Shown piece after piece: positions 1 to 5,457 of a DNA stretch of 6,846 nucleotides (its first letter is position 1; the number at the start of each line of letters is the position of its first letter). Source of the stretch: an uncultured bacterium (lineage in GTDB: Bacteria; Bacillota_I; Bacilli_A; RF39; UBA660); the NCBI GenBank assembly GCA_949286645.1, contig CASEDN010000061.1:1-6846 (forward strand), written 5' to 3'. The notes under the pieces were generated by a model, which had not been told where the DNA came from, did no database searches, and saw only the letters and a list, made by a program, of their open reading frames with translations. Made by a program: the position numbers and the translations under genes.

Positions 1-62
1 ATAGGCTTTCTTGTTTTAGATACATGATGAGGCATGTTTATAATATCATCATAATTATTCAT
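1..62 (-). CDS. YolD-like protein, N-terminal 20 codons (cut by window edge)
   Basis: Only the first 20 codons and two further bases are in the window. The ATG at 60-62 reads into M-N-N-YDDIINMPHHVSKTRKP. The YDDIIN-x-PHHVSKT signature is the usual N-terminus of the YolD-like family found beside Y-family polymerases in Bacillota (for example the B. subtilis SP-beta uvrX-yolD and yqjW-yqjX pairs, known from the literature). The start is fixed by a perfect AGGAGG at 68-73, five bases upstream and inside the end of the polymerase gene. The two genes overlap by 8 nt (55-62), so they should be co-transcribed and probably translationally coupled under the same LexA control. The molecular function of YolD-like proteins is not firmly known; a role as polymerase partner, loosely comparable to UmuD, is often assumed. 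The rest of the gene lies left of base 1. Confidence 0.88.
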   Translation of the reverse strand, partial: MNNYDDIINMPHHVSKTRKP

Positions 63-1542
63 GATGTCCTCCTATCTGTCTATTTCTATCCATTGTTGTC
101 GCTCCATCTTCTAAATCCATACCTTTCAAAATAGCATTTTTACCATACTTCTCTTTTATCTTTAACATAACATTTTGAAGATTGTTCTCTTCTTTTAAAG
201 CTTCTCTATTATAATCCAACTTATTATCTTTTTCTTCTAAAGAGGAAAATAAATCTAATTGCCTATATCTTACTTTACATTTTTCATCTTCTTCACTTGC
301 TAACTTAGTGGCACACATATTAACTCTTCTAACTAACAGTTTAGGATTTATTATTCTCTCATATAATTTAATCATCGCTTCAATAATTATTTTAGATGAA
401 GACGTTTTATAATCTAAGTTAATAGTTCCATGAGCAGACTTAGGTATAGCACGTCCATAATGGTCTATTGTAATTTCTCCATTATAATCTTCTGTAATAT
501 TATCTATATCATAACCAATAGTTAAAACTAACTGTTCTGTTACTAATTTTTTTGAGACAAGATCTAAAGCTAGCAAATCAGCCATCTCTCTTACTATTAA
601 CTTTGTTTTATTATAATCATATGGACACTGTAAAACTTGACCACTACTTATACTTTTTGCAAGAGGCTTATAGTTTTTTATAGTTTCTATTGTACATGGT
701 TCATAACCCCAAGCATGGTCTATTAAAAGTTCGGCATTAACACCAAATAATTTATATAGTAAATCTTCATTATTAATAGAACATCTTGCAACATCACCCA
801 TTGTATACATACCATACTTCTCTAGTCTTTTAGAAATACCACTACCTACTCTCCAAATATCTGTAATAGGTAAATGATTCCATATCATTTTTCTATAAGA
901 CATTTCACTAAGTTCTGCAATTCTTACTCCAGACTCATTGGGTGTAGTATGTTTTGCCACTACATCCATAGCTACTTTAGCAAGAAATAAGTTAGTACCA
1001 ATTCCACAGGCAGCCGTAATACCAGTTGTATCATATACATCTTTAATTATTTTTGTAATTAATTCTTCAGGAGATAACTTATAGTATTTTAAGTAATTAG
1101 TTATATCCATAAAAACTTCATCTATAGAATAGACAAATATATCTTCTTTAGCAATGTACTTTAAATAGATGTTATATATCTTAGCAGAATAATCAATATA
1201 ATGAGCCATTCTAGGAGGAGCGATGATTAAATCTAATTCTTTAGTCTTATCTTTCTTTAAGATATCATCATTAACTGATTTACCTGTAAGCTTTTTATAA
1301 CCATTATCTTTTCTTCTTACCTTATTTATTTCTTTTACTTTGCTTAAAACTTCAAAAAGTCTCGCTCTTCCTCCTATACCATACTGCTTCAACGCTGGGC
1401 TTATCGCCAAACATATTGTTTTTTCTGTCCTAGATTTATCAGCAACTACTAAATTAGTTTTCAAAGGATTAATCCCTCTTTCTACACATTCAACAGATGC
1501 ATAAAAACTCTTTAAATCAATACAGCAATATACCTTTTCCAT
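55..1542 (-). CDS. Y-family translesion DNA polymerase (UmuC/UvrX type)
   Basis: Full-length 495-residue error-prone DNA polymerase that would copy past damaged template bases during the SOS response. Visible signatures are the palm motif IDLKSFYASVE with catalytic D9, the second catalytic motif YSIDEVFMD (D141, E142), the region IAPPRMAHYIDYSAKIYNIYLKYIA (108-131) typical of this subfamily, GIGTNLFLAKVAMD (180-193), a helix-hairpin-helix-like segment around 225-250, and a little-finger domain from about 295 to 415. QLDLF at 428-432 is a beta-clamp binding pentapeptide. The conserved tail NAILKG...GATTMDRNRQIGGH is intact. Length and motifs indicate a functional gene. The ATG start is preceded by GGTGAG (1547-1552), four bases away. 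A LexA-like operator lies inside its promoter. The gene overlaps the YolD-like start by 8 nt. UvrX, YqjW or UmuC would all be reasonable names; the exact orthologue cannot be decided here. Confidence 0.96.
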   Translation of the reverse strand: MEKVYCCIDLKSFYASVECVERGINPLKTNLVVADKSRTEKTICLAISPALKQYGIGGRARLFEVLSKVKEINKVRRKDNGYKKLTGKSVNDDILKKDKTKELDLIIAPPRMAHYIDYSAKIYNIYLKYIAKEDIFVYSIDEVFMDITNYLKYYKLSPEELITKIIKDVYDTTGITAACGIGTNLFLAKVAMDVVAKHTTPNESGVRIAELSEMSYRKMIWNHLPITDIWRVGSGISKRLEKYGMYTMGDVARCSINNEDLLYKLFGVNAELLIDHAWGYEPCTIETIKNYKPLAKSISSGQVLQCPYDYNKTKLIVREMADLLALDLVSKKLVTEQLVLTIGYDIDNITEDYNGEITIDHYGRAIPKSAHGTINLDYKTSSSKIIIEAMIKLYERIINPKLLVRRVNMCATKLASEEDEKCKVRYRQLDLFSSLEEKDNKLDYNREALKEENNLQNVMLKIKEKYGKNAILKGMDLEDGATTMDRNRQIGGHHE

Positions 1543-1558
1543 TTAACTCACCACTGTT

Positions 1559-1587
1559 ATTTTATCACGAACATTTATTCGTGAAAA
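1559..1587 (-). promoter_or_regulatory. Promoter of the polymerase-yolD operon
   Basis: On the minus strand a TTTTCA -35 (1582-1587) is followed after 17 bases by a TAAAAT -10 (1559-1564). The spacer is almost filled by the LexA-like operator. Each box is imperfect (TTTTCA 4/6, TAAAAT 5/6), but the spacing is ideal and the start codon is 16 bases downstream of the -10, leaving a short leader with the ribosome binding site. Confidence 0.6.
1565..1584. promoter_or_regulatory. LexA-like SOS operator
   Basis: TCACGAA (1565-1571) and TTCGTGA (1578-1584) are perfect 7-bp inverted arms around a 6-bp centre. The core CGAACATTTATTCG (1568-1581) matches the Gram-positive LexA/DinR box CGAAC-N4-GTTCG except for A in place of G at the start of the right half. 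It lies entirely between the proposed -35 and -10 of the polymerase gene, so bound LexA would block RNA polymerase. SOS control is inferred from this position and from the nature of the downstream gene. Confidence 0.85.
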
Positions 1588-1634
1588 GTAGTTTTAGTTA
1601 ATTGGAAAAAATTAACAAAATATCTATAAATTGA

Positions 1635-1667
1635 AAAAGACCTAGGACTTCTAAAATTTCCTAGGTT
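1635..1667 (-). terminator. Rho-independent terminator after the HELEH gene
   Basis: ACCTAGGA (1640-1647) and TCCTAGGT (1659-1666) form a perfect 8-bp stem with an 11-base loop. On the minus strand the stem is followed by TCTTTTTC, a proper U-tract, so it stops transcription coming from the gene ending at 1752 and insulates the SOS promoter. In the other direction the flank is not T-rich. Confidence 0.8.
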
Positions 1668-1689
1668 CTATCTCTTAATACAATCCTAC

Positions 1690-1714
1690 AAAAGTTAAAT
1701 TCAAAACATTTAAC
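1690..1714 (-). terminator. Weak AT-only hairpin upstream of the main terminator
   Basis: GTTAAAT (1694-1700) and ATTTAAC (1708-1714) are perfect 7-bp arms with a 7-base loop, followed on the minus strand by TTTTG. The stem is almost all A-T, so it is at best a weak first terminator or a 3'-end stabilising hairpin. Nothing else convincing is visible between 1668 and 1751. Confidence 0.35.
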
Positions 1715-1751
1715 AATTATATTTTTGTGACAATTTTAAGGTTTTTAAACA

Positions 1752-2240
1752 TTAGCAAGCTTCACTTTCATCTATCATTAATCCATATTTCAATCTATCT
1801 GCTAGAGAATAATTTGTTTTAGATTTCTCTAAAGCTTTAAAATAATCTTCATCATACCAATTAAAGTTTTTTAAAGCTTGCTCTTCTCCCATTTTTTTAA
1901 AATAGAAAATAGTTGGAGAAATTATTTTACCATCCTCATAAGTAAAGCCTTGTAATAATGATTCTATTTTCGTAGCTTGTTCAAAATCAAACAAATTAGG
2001 CACAATTCCTTTTATATTAGATAGTAATATAATCATTTCTTGATGTGATTTTATCTCTGCTAATCTTTCTGCTGGAGATTTTAAATAAAACTCCATATAG
2101 ATTCTTCTTTTTTCCAAAATATAAACAATTAAAGCTGCAGTACTATATCCTTTTTCTTGAAGTTTATTTATTTCATCATCATCTAAATCATGTTTACCTA
2201 ATTTTAAAATTTCTGCTTCTAAACTTTCTTCACTATCCAT
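1752..2240 (-). CDS. C-terminal part of the interrupted HELEH metallopeptidase-like gene
   Basis: This 162-codon open frame starts at ATG 2238-2240, only nine bases after the TAA (2250-2252) that ends the piece carrying the HELEH motif, and in the same frame. It is acidic and mostly helical in character. The segment FYLKSPAERLAEIKSHQEM (residues 51-69) resembles the conserved region downstream of HExxH in small zincin-like proteins, where an ERxAE glutamate can be the third zinc ligand; that reading is inference. The remainder matches nothing I recognise. The upstream sequence is a poor ribosome site (AGGATA only three bases from ATG), so if it is made alone this would be by reinitiation after the TAA. 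More likely it is the second half of one protein broken by a point mutation. A strong terminator follows about 85 bases downstream. Confidence 0.6.
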   Translation of the reverse strand: MDSEESLEAEILKLGKHDLDDDEINKLQEKGYSTAALIVYILEKRRIYMEFYLKSPAERLAEIKSHQEMIILLSNIKGIVPNLFDFEQATKIESLLQGFTYEDGKIISPTIFYFKKMGEEQALKNFNWYDEDYFKALEKSKTNYSLADRLKYGLMIDESEAC

Positions 2241-2249
2241 TATCCTGTA

Positions 2250-2549
2250 TTAATTCGCATGTTCTAATTCATGTAAAATAAATTGGGAAACAAATGAATT
2301 TTTATAAAAGATTTGTTCTTCTTCATTAAATAGAACATGATATTTATCTCGTTCATTTAATCTTTTATTAATATTATTAAAATCAAAATATATTGTTTTA
2401 TTTACTGATAATATTTGTAAATCCAAAACATATTTTTCAAGTGATTCTGAATTTACTACTATATCTATAAACTTCTTAATATATTCTTTATCAACTAATT
2501 TTCCATTAATTGAGTAATTATAAATTAAACTTAATAACTTTTCAGTCAT
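2250..2549 (-). CDS. N-terminal part of the interrupted gene, with HELEH zinc motif
   Basis: Encodes 99 residues from ATG 2547-2549, chosen because GGAGGG (2555-2560) lies five bases upstream. The frame can be extended back to 2609, but that would run through the promoter. The protein ends FVSQFILHELEHAN-stop. HELEH preceded by hydrophobic residues is the HExxH signature of zinc metallopeptidases (two histidine ligands and the catalytic glutamate), here only two residues before the C-terminus. A zincin normally needs about 20-100 more residues including a third ligand, so this piece alone cannot be a complete enzyme. The next open frame continues in the same phase. The family is not identified beyond the motif. 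The gene has its own strong promoter. Confidence 0.65.
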   Translation of the reverse strand: MTEKLLSLIYNYSINGKLVDKEYIKKFIDIVVNSESLEKYVLDLQILSVNKTIYFDFNNINKRLNERDKYHVLFNEEEQIFYKNSFVSQFILHELEHAN

Positions 2550-2574
2550 AATCACCCTCCATTTATAGATGTAT

Positions 2575-2603
2575 ATATTATCACTACTTAATAAATTTGT
2601 CAA
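2575..2603 (-). promoter_or_regulatory. Strong promoter of the HELEH gene
   Basis: A consensus -35 TTGACA (2598-2603), a 17-base spacer and a TAATAT -10 (2575-2580), with TG one base upstream of the -10 (extended -10), point to a strong vegetative sigma-A type promoter. The ATG is 25 bases downstream of the -10, with GGAGGG between them. Confidence 0.75.
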
Positions 2604-2696
2604 AATCATCAGCCCCTTAATTAGGGCACTTTTTCAGAAACATAATATACTTTTGTCATAAAAATTAAAATGTTTTGTTTTTTAATACTCTCGAAT

Positions 2697-2727
2697 AAAA
2701 AAGCAAGCTAGACACATCCAACTTACT
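2697..2727 (-). terminator. Rho-independent terminator
   Basis: On the minus strand 2727-2702 folds into an 11-bp stem (AGTAAGTTGGA with TCTAGCTTGCT, three G-U pairs) closed by a TGTG tetraloop. It is followed directly by TTTTT, then ATT. It ends transcripts from the gene at 2841-3557 or from the small unit described at 2723-2793. Confidence 0.75.
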
Positions 2728-2793
2728 TAGATGGAATCTGAAGATATACCACCGCCATTCACTTATAATATACCATAGTTGGTAAAATCATAC
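2723..2793 (-). other. Possible small transcription unit or decayed type I toxin locus
   Basis: The 2610-2840 interval has no proper gene. On the minus strand an extended -10 (TG-G-TATATT, near 2771-2779) lacks a matching -35. It precedes a tiny frame, ATG 2756-2758 to TAA 2723-2725, encoding MAVVYLQIPSK with no Shine-Dalgarno sequence, which runs straight into the strong terminator at 2697-2727. The M-x-V-V/I-Y/F-L opening plus an immediate terminator recalls the short holin-like type I toxins of Bacillota, but the hydrophobic helix is missing. It could be a remnant, a small RNA, or merely the 3' leader of the gene upstream. Confidence 0.25.
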
Positions 2794-2840
2794 GATATTT
2801 AGTAAGCCACGTTTTATAAAAATAAAGTATTTATAATTAC

Positions 2841-3557
2841 TTACATTCTTCTAACATTATTTAATTGTGGTAAATAATAATCTATTACTTTTTTTATATT
2901 TTCATATGAAACATCAAAATCATGAAAATCATAACCACTATCTACTCTTACATCTAAAGATATACCATCTATTCCTATAAAATTTAAATCTTCTTTTATT
3001 TCACGGAATTCACTTGAATATCTATATAAAATATCTTTTAAGATAGCATCTGTAGTTTGAAGAGTATTATTGTCTAAATTTGTATTTGAAACTTTAAAAC
3101 TATTTCCTTCTTTTTTATAACATACATATGGTACTTTTAATGAGGAATCTATGTGATCTAATATATGATCATCATAACTATAAGCCATTTCAATTGTATC
3201 ATTAGAGGTATTATTGGAAAGATAAATCCTTCCTCTCCAACACTCTATAGATGAACTTGAAACTACCCAAACTTCATTATCTTTATCGTAAATATTTACA
3301 ATATGTTTAACAAAATTATCTAAATCCGTTTTAGATGAAATACTCATATGTTCTGAACGATAACCACTTTGCTTTACTTTTAATACAAGTGCATTTCCAT
3401 TTGCATTAAAAAGCGAAGTAACATATTCTAGCAAAGAACTTTTATCATTTTTTGTAAACCTATACAAACCATTCTTTTTGATATCTTCTTCAGTTCTAAA
3501 GCCCATCGCTACTGTTACTAAAGCTTTTTGATATCTTTCTGACATTTTTTCAGTCAT
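2841..3557 (-). CDS. Hypothetical protein, 238 residues
   Basis: I do not recognise this protein. It has no signal peptide or membrane segment and looks cytoplasmic and globular, rich in Asp, Ser, Asn and Lys. The N-terminal region has a short helical stretch (MTEKMSERYQKALVTVAMGF). The middle alternates beta-like segments (NALVLKVKQSGYRSEHMSI, EVWVVSSSSIECWRGRIYL), and the C-terminus has aromatic/Asp-rich stretches (DVRVDSGYDFHDFDVSYENI). The start is taken as ATG 3555-3557 because GGGGTGG (3563-3569) sits five bases upstream; the in-frame GTG at 3564-3566 lies inside that ribosome site. A TATAAA (3582-3587) may be its -10, but no good -35 is seen. It stands alone between a tRNA-Leu and a terminator, and its low-GC composition fits accessory DNA. 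It is probably a real gene because of its length, ribosome site and terminator. Confidence 0.75.
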   Translation of the reverse strand: MTEKMSERYQKALVTVAMGFRTEEDIKKNGLYRFTKNDKSSLLEYVTSLFNANGNALVLKVKQSGYRSEHMSISSKTDLDNFVKHIVNIYDKDNEVWVVSSSSIECWRGRIYLSNNTSNDTIEMAYSYDDHILDHIDSSLKVPYVCYKKEGNSFKVSNTNLDNNTLQTTDAILKDILYRYSSEFREIKEDLNFIGIDGISLDVRVDSGYDFHDFDVSYENIKKVIDYYLPQLNNVRRM

Positions 3558-3574
3558 TGCAACCACCCCAGTCT

Positions 3575-3601
3575 AAAAAAATTTATACACTATAAGTTTT
3601 T
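3575..3601 (-). terminator. Possible terminator downstream of tRNA-Leu
   Basis: On the minus strand AAAAA-C-TTATA, a GTG loop, then TATAA-A-TTTTTTT can fold into a 5-bp stem extended by an A/T pairing across one mismatch, ending in a run of seven T. It would terminate the tRNA transcript 27 bases after the CCA end. The stem contains only A-T pairs, and the TATAAA inside it may instead be a -10 for the next gene. Confidence 0.35.
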
Positions 3602-3627
3602 AAACTTCATATTACTCTATCATAAAT

Positions 3628-3714
3628 TGGTGCAGGAAACGAGACTTGAACTCGCACGATTAATTAATCACTACCCCCTCAAGATAGTGTGTCTACCTAT
3701 TCCACCATTCCTGC
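3628..3714 (-). tRNA. tRNA-Leu (anticodon GAG)
   Basis: This is a complete 87-nt class II tRNA. The acceptor GCAGGAA (3708-3714) pairs with TTCCTGC, followed by discriminator A and encoded CCA (3628-3630). The D arm is GTG...CAC. The anticodon stem CTATC/GGTAG flanks the loop TTGAGGG, giving anticodon GAG (3678-3680), which reads leucine codons CUC and CUU. The long variable arm GATTAATTAATC is a perfect self-complementary hairpin, as expected for tRNA-Leu. The T arm GCGAG-TTCAAGT-CTCGT has one G-U pair. The 5' end is only 16 bases after the stop codon of the glycosidase gene, so the tRNA is either processed from the operon transcript or driven by a promoter inside that gene. Confidence 0.97.
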
Positions 3715-3719
3715 ATAAA

Positions 3720-3744
3720 GGATAGTTAATTTACTTAACTATCC
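3720..3744 (-). terminator. Hairpin over the stop codon of the glycosidase gene
   Basis: GGATAGTTAA (3720-3729) and TTAACTATCC (3735-3744) form a perfect 10-bp stem with a five-base loop, covering the TAA stop at 3731-3733. On the minus strand only TTTAT follows, a short U-tract, before the tRNA begins five bases on. It may be a leaky terminator, a 3'-end protecting structure left after RNase P cuts at the tRNA 5' end, or both. Confidence 0.55.
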
Positions 3745-4816
3745 AAAATGTTGGTATATCTCTAAGACCATTGTCACCACCTGCAACTGGTGTATTAATA
3801 ATTTCATTATTGATAACTAAAGCACTAGAACTTCCACCATCCATATTAGCAGCATTAACAGCACCATAGTTTTCCATTATCTCAGTTAAGTCCCCCATAT
3901 CAGCACCAATAGATGTTGCAAGACGTCCATTAATTACTAAGAATAAGACTATACCATCTTCTCTTTGACCAATAGCAGTTCTTGGTGCAATACCCCAACC
4001 ACCATTACCTTTAACAAAACTACTCTTACCATTAACTATTAAGAAAGGTCCAAACTCAATTGCATCCCTAATACCCATAGCAAGAGCCTCTTCTTTAGTC
4101 ATTTTACCAAGTACTAATTTATCATCTTTAGTAAATCCTACAAAGCCACCACCCATTCTAGCATCTTCATAGTCACTTACAATCTCACCATTTTTAATAA
4201 CTGTTCCATGAGGAAGAGCCCCATTACTATTCCAATCAGGATCATAAAAACCTCCAGCATTAATAGCAACTATAGCATTTTCCCTCTTTGCAACCGTTGT
4301 AATCGCTTCTCCTCTTTTACCAAGATAAGCAGTTGTGGCACTAGAAACACGGGATGGATCATATATCGCTACTAAATAACCTTGATAACCACTACCACTA
4401 ACTTCAATAACTTTATATAAGTCATTACCTGGGTCCTTTGTTAATATTTGTTTTTCATATTCATTTTTATAAATCTTAGCACTAGAATCATAATCTTTAA
4501 AATTAATTAAATCAGGATTAGTATTTTCATCAACTTCAATTATATGATTATTAGATAGTACTTCATTAATAACATCATCATTATAAAACCAAGTAGCCAA
4601 GTATTGATGAGACATAGAGGTCATCGCTGAAGTTATCCAAAAATTACGAAAACCATCTATTGGACCATAAAAAAGAAATAAAGAAAAAGAACTTCCTATT
4701 ATAAATAGAGCAATTATTATTTTTGTAACTAATTTCTTCTCTTTTCTTTTTTCTTTTTTTATTTCATTAGCAATACTAGGCATTAAAATTGTCTTATCTA
4801 AGTCATTCTTATTCAT
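3731..4816 (-). CDS. Membrane-anchored phosphodiester glycosidase (NAGPA domain)
   Basis: Encodes 361 residues. A Lys/Glu-rich cytoplasmic N-terminus is followed by one membrane helix (about 30-50), a linker, and a NAGPA/DUF2233 domain (about 138-361) facing outward. Family hallmarks are AINAGGFYD (184-192), GGWGIAPRTAIGQ (272-284), AANMDGGSSSALVINN (322-337) and the final RDIPTFW. The family includes the mammalian mannose-6-phosphate uncovering enzyme and bacterial phosphodiester glycosidases that cut sugar-phosphodiester bonds; a substrate in wall teichoic acid or surface polysaccharide is inference. The start is ATG 4814-4816 with CAGGAG (4826-4831) nine bases upstream; the GTG at 4850-4852 has no ribosome site. 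It overlaps the preceding gene by 8 nt, which suggests translational coupling. It is the last gene of the surface operon and is followed by a hairpin and tRNA-Leu. Confidence 0.92.
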   Translation of the reverse strand: MNKNDLDKTILMPSIANEIKKEKRKEKKLVTKIIIALFIIGSSFSLFLFYGPIDGFRNFWITSAMTSMSHQYLATWFYNDDVINEVLSNNHIIEVDENTNPDLINFKDYDSSAKIYKNEYEKQILTKDPGNDLYKVIEVSGSGYQGYLVAIYDPSRVSSATTAYLGKRGEAITTVAKRENAIVAINAGGFYDPDWNSNGALPHGTVIKNGEIVSDYEDARMGGGFVGFTKDDKLVLGKMTKEEALAMGIRDAIEFGPFLIVNGKSSFVKGNGGWGIAPRTAIGQREDGIVLFLVINGRLATSIGADMGDLTEIMENYGAVNAANMDGGSSSALVINNEIINTPVAGGDNGLRDIPTFWIVK

Positions 4817-5447
4817 CAGGTACCACTCCTGTATTATTTTCTTCTTTATCACTTATTTCTTGTTCTACATCCTTTTTACCATTATACTCTCTATCACCAT
4901 TTATATCTATATAGTCTCTATCTAACTTTATCTCTTCTAACTTAGCATCACTACTATTAGTATCACTTAACCATTTATTATAAGAAGTAATAAGACTATT
5001 ATAACTATTAATATCACTTATATAAGTATTGACAACTTCTTCATATCCTGAAATAATCGCTTCACACTTATTATTAACATCTGTTTCTGGATGTAAAACA
5101 TTAATACAGTTATCTTTTGCTTTCATATAGTCTTTATCAATTTTATCTAGACTATCACTATAACTTTTATATAGTTCTTTAAAACTAGCATCATTATCTT
5201 TTAGTGTTTGATAGTACATATTATCAGTAATAACACTATTATAAATATTATCTCTAATACTATTAAAAGACTCTACATCTGTTTTAAATGTCTCATAAGA
5301 ATCTCTAACAGCTTCCATTCTCTTTCTAACCTCAGCTTGATCATCATTATAGTTTATAATTACATAAGAAATAATTCCCATAACAATTAATAGAAAACCA
5401 ATAAGTATCATGATACCTAATTTTTTACTATGATGTTTTACTTCCAT
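4809..5447 (-). CDS. Single-pass membrane protein with helical extracytoplasmic part
   Basis: Encodes 212 residues. A short basic N-terminus (MEVKHHSKK) and a strongly hydrophobic helix at 10-33 form an uncleaved signal anchor. The rest, about 180 residues, is hydrophilic, rich in Asp, Asn, Ser, Tyr and Lys, and mostly helical with heptad-like spacing, so probably a coiled coil outside the membrane. It ends in an acidic, likely disordered tail (EQEISDKEENNTGVVPDE). Two cysteines (about 113 and 128) in the outer part could form a disulfide. No enzyme motif is visible and I do not recognise the family. ATG 5445-5447 has AGGAG (5455-5459) seven bases upstream, overlapping the TAG stop of the previous gene. 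Its position between a surface adhesin-like protein and the glycosidase suggests a scaffold or partner in the same envelope complex; that is inference. Confidence 0.85.
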   Translation of the reverse strand: MEVKHHSKKLGIMILIGFLLIVMGIISYVIINYNDDQAEVRKRMEAVRDSYETFKTDVESFNSIRDNIYNSVITDNMYYQTLKDNDASFKELYKSYSDSLDKIDKDYMKAKDNCINVLHPETDVNNKCEAIISGYEEVVNTYISDINSYNSLITSYNKWLSDTNSSDAKLEEIKLDRDYIDINGDREYNGKKDVEQEISDKEENNTGVVPDE

Positions 5448-5457
5448 AATTACACTC

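Larger units (their letters stand above)
1752..2549 (-). pseudogene. HELEH metallopeptidase-like gene with one in-frame ochre stop
   Basis: Joint reading of the two pieces above. From ATG 2549 to TAA 1752 the frame is continuous except for one TAA at 2250-2252. The junction reads HELEHAN-stop-YRIMDSEESLEAEI. Without that stop the product would have 285 residues, with the zinc motif near residue 95 and ERLAE about 70 residues later, a sensible layout for a small zinc peptidase. A single C-to-T change of CAA (Gln) to TAA would explain it. Alternatives are a sequencing or assembly error, or a two-piece product made by reinitiation at the ATG nine bases further on. Promoter, ribosome site and terminator are all intact, which suggests a recent lesion or retained expression. 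Confidence 0.7.

Noticed and set aside
1716..1735. TATAAT-like -10 on the minus strand downstream of the HELEH gene
   Set aside because: No -35 at proper spacing, and the terminator follows at once with no gene in between; chance match in AT-rich DNA is likely.
2045..2281. 78-codon plus-strand open frame
   Set aside because: Lies antisense across the HELEH gene pieces, is a Leu/Phe/Tyr-rich low-complexity shadow of AT-rich coding DNA, and has no ribosome site.
2550..2609. Upstream extension of the HELEH gene by 20 codons
   Set aside because: It would place the TTGACA and -10 boxes and the GGAGGG site inside the coding region; the ATG at 2549 is far better supported.
2612..2634. GCCC...GGGC hairpin followed by TTTTT on the plus strand
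   Set aside because: Terminator-like only for plus-strand transcription, and no plus-strand gene precedes it; the stem is just four pairs.
5208..5390. 60-codon plus-strand open frame
   Set aside because: Antisense to the membrane-anchor gene; Ile/Asn/Ser-rich translation typical of a reverse-strand shadow, with no ribosome site.
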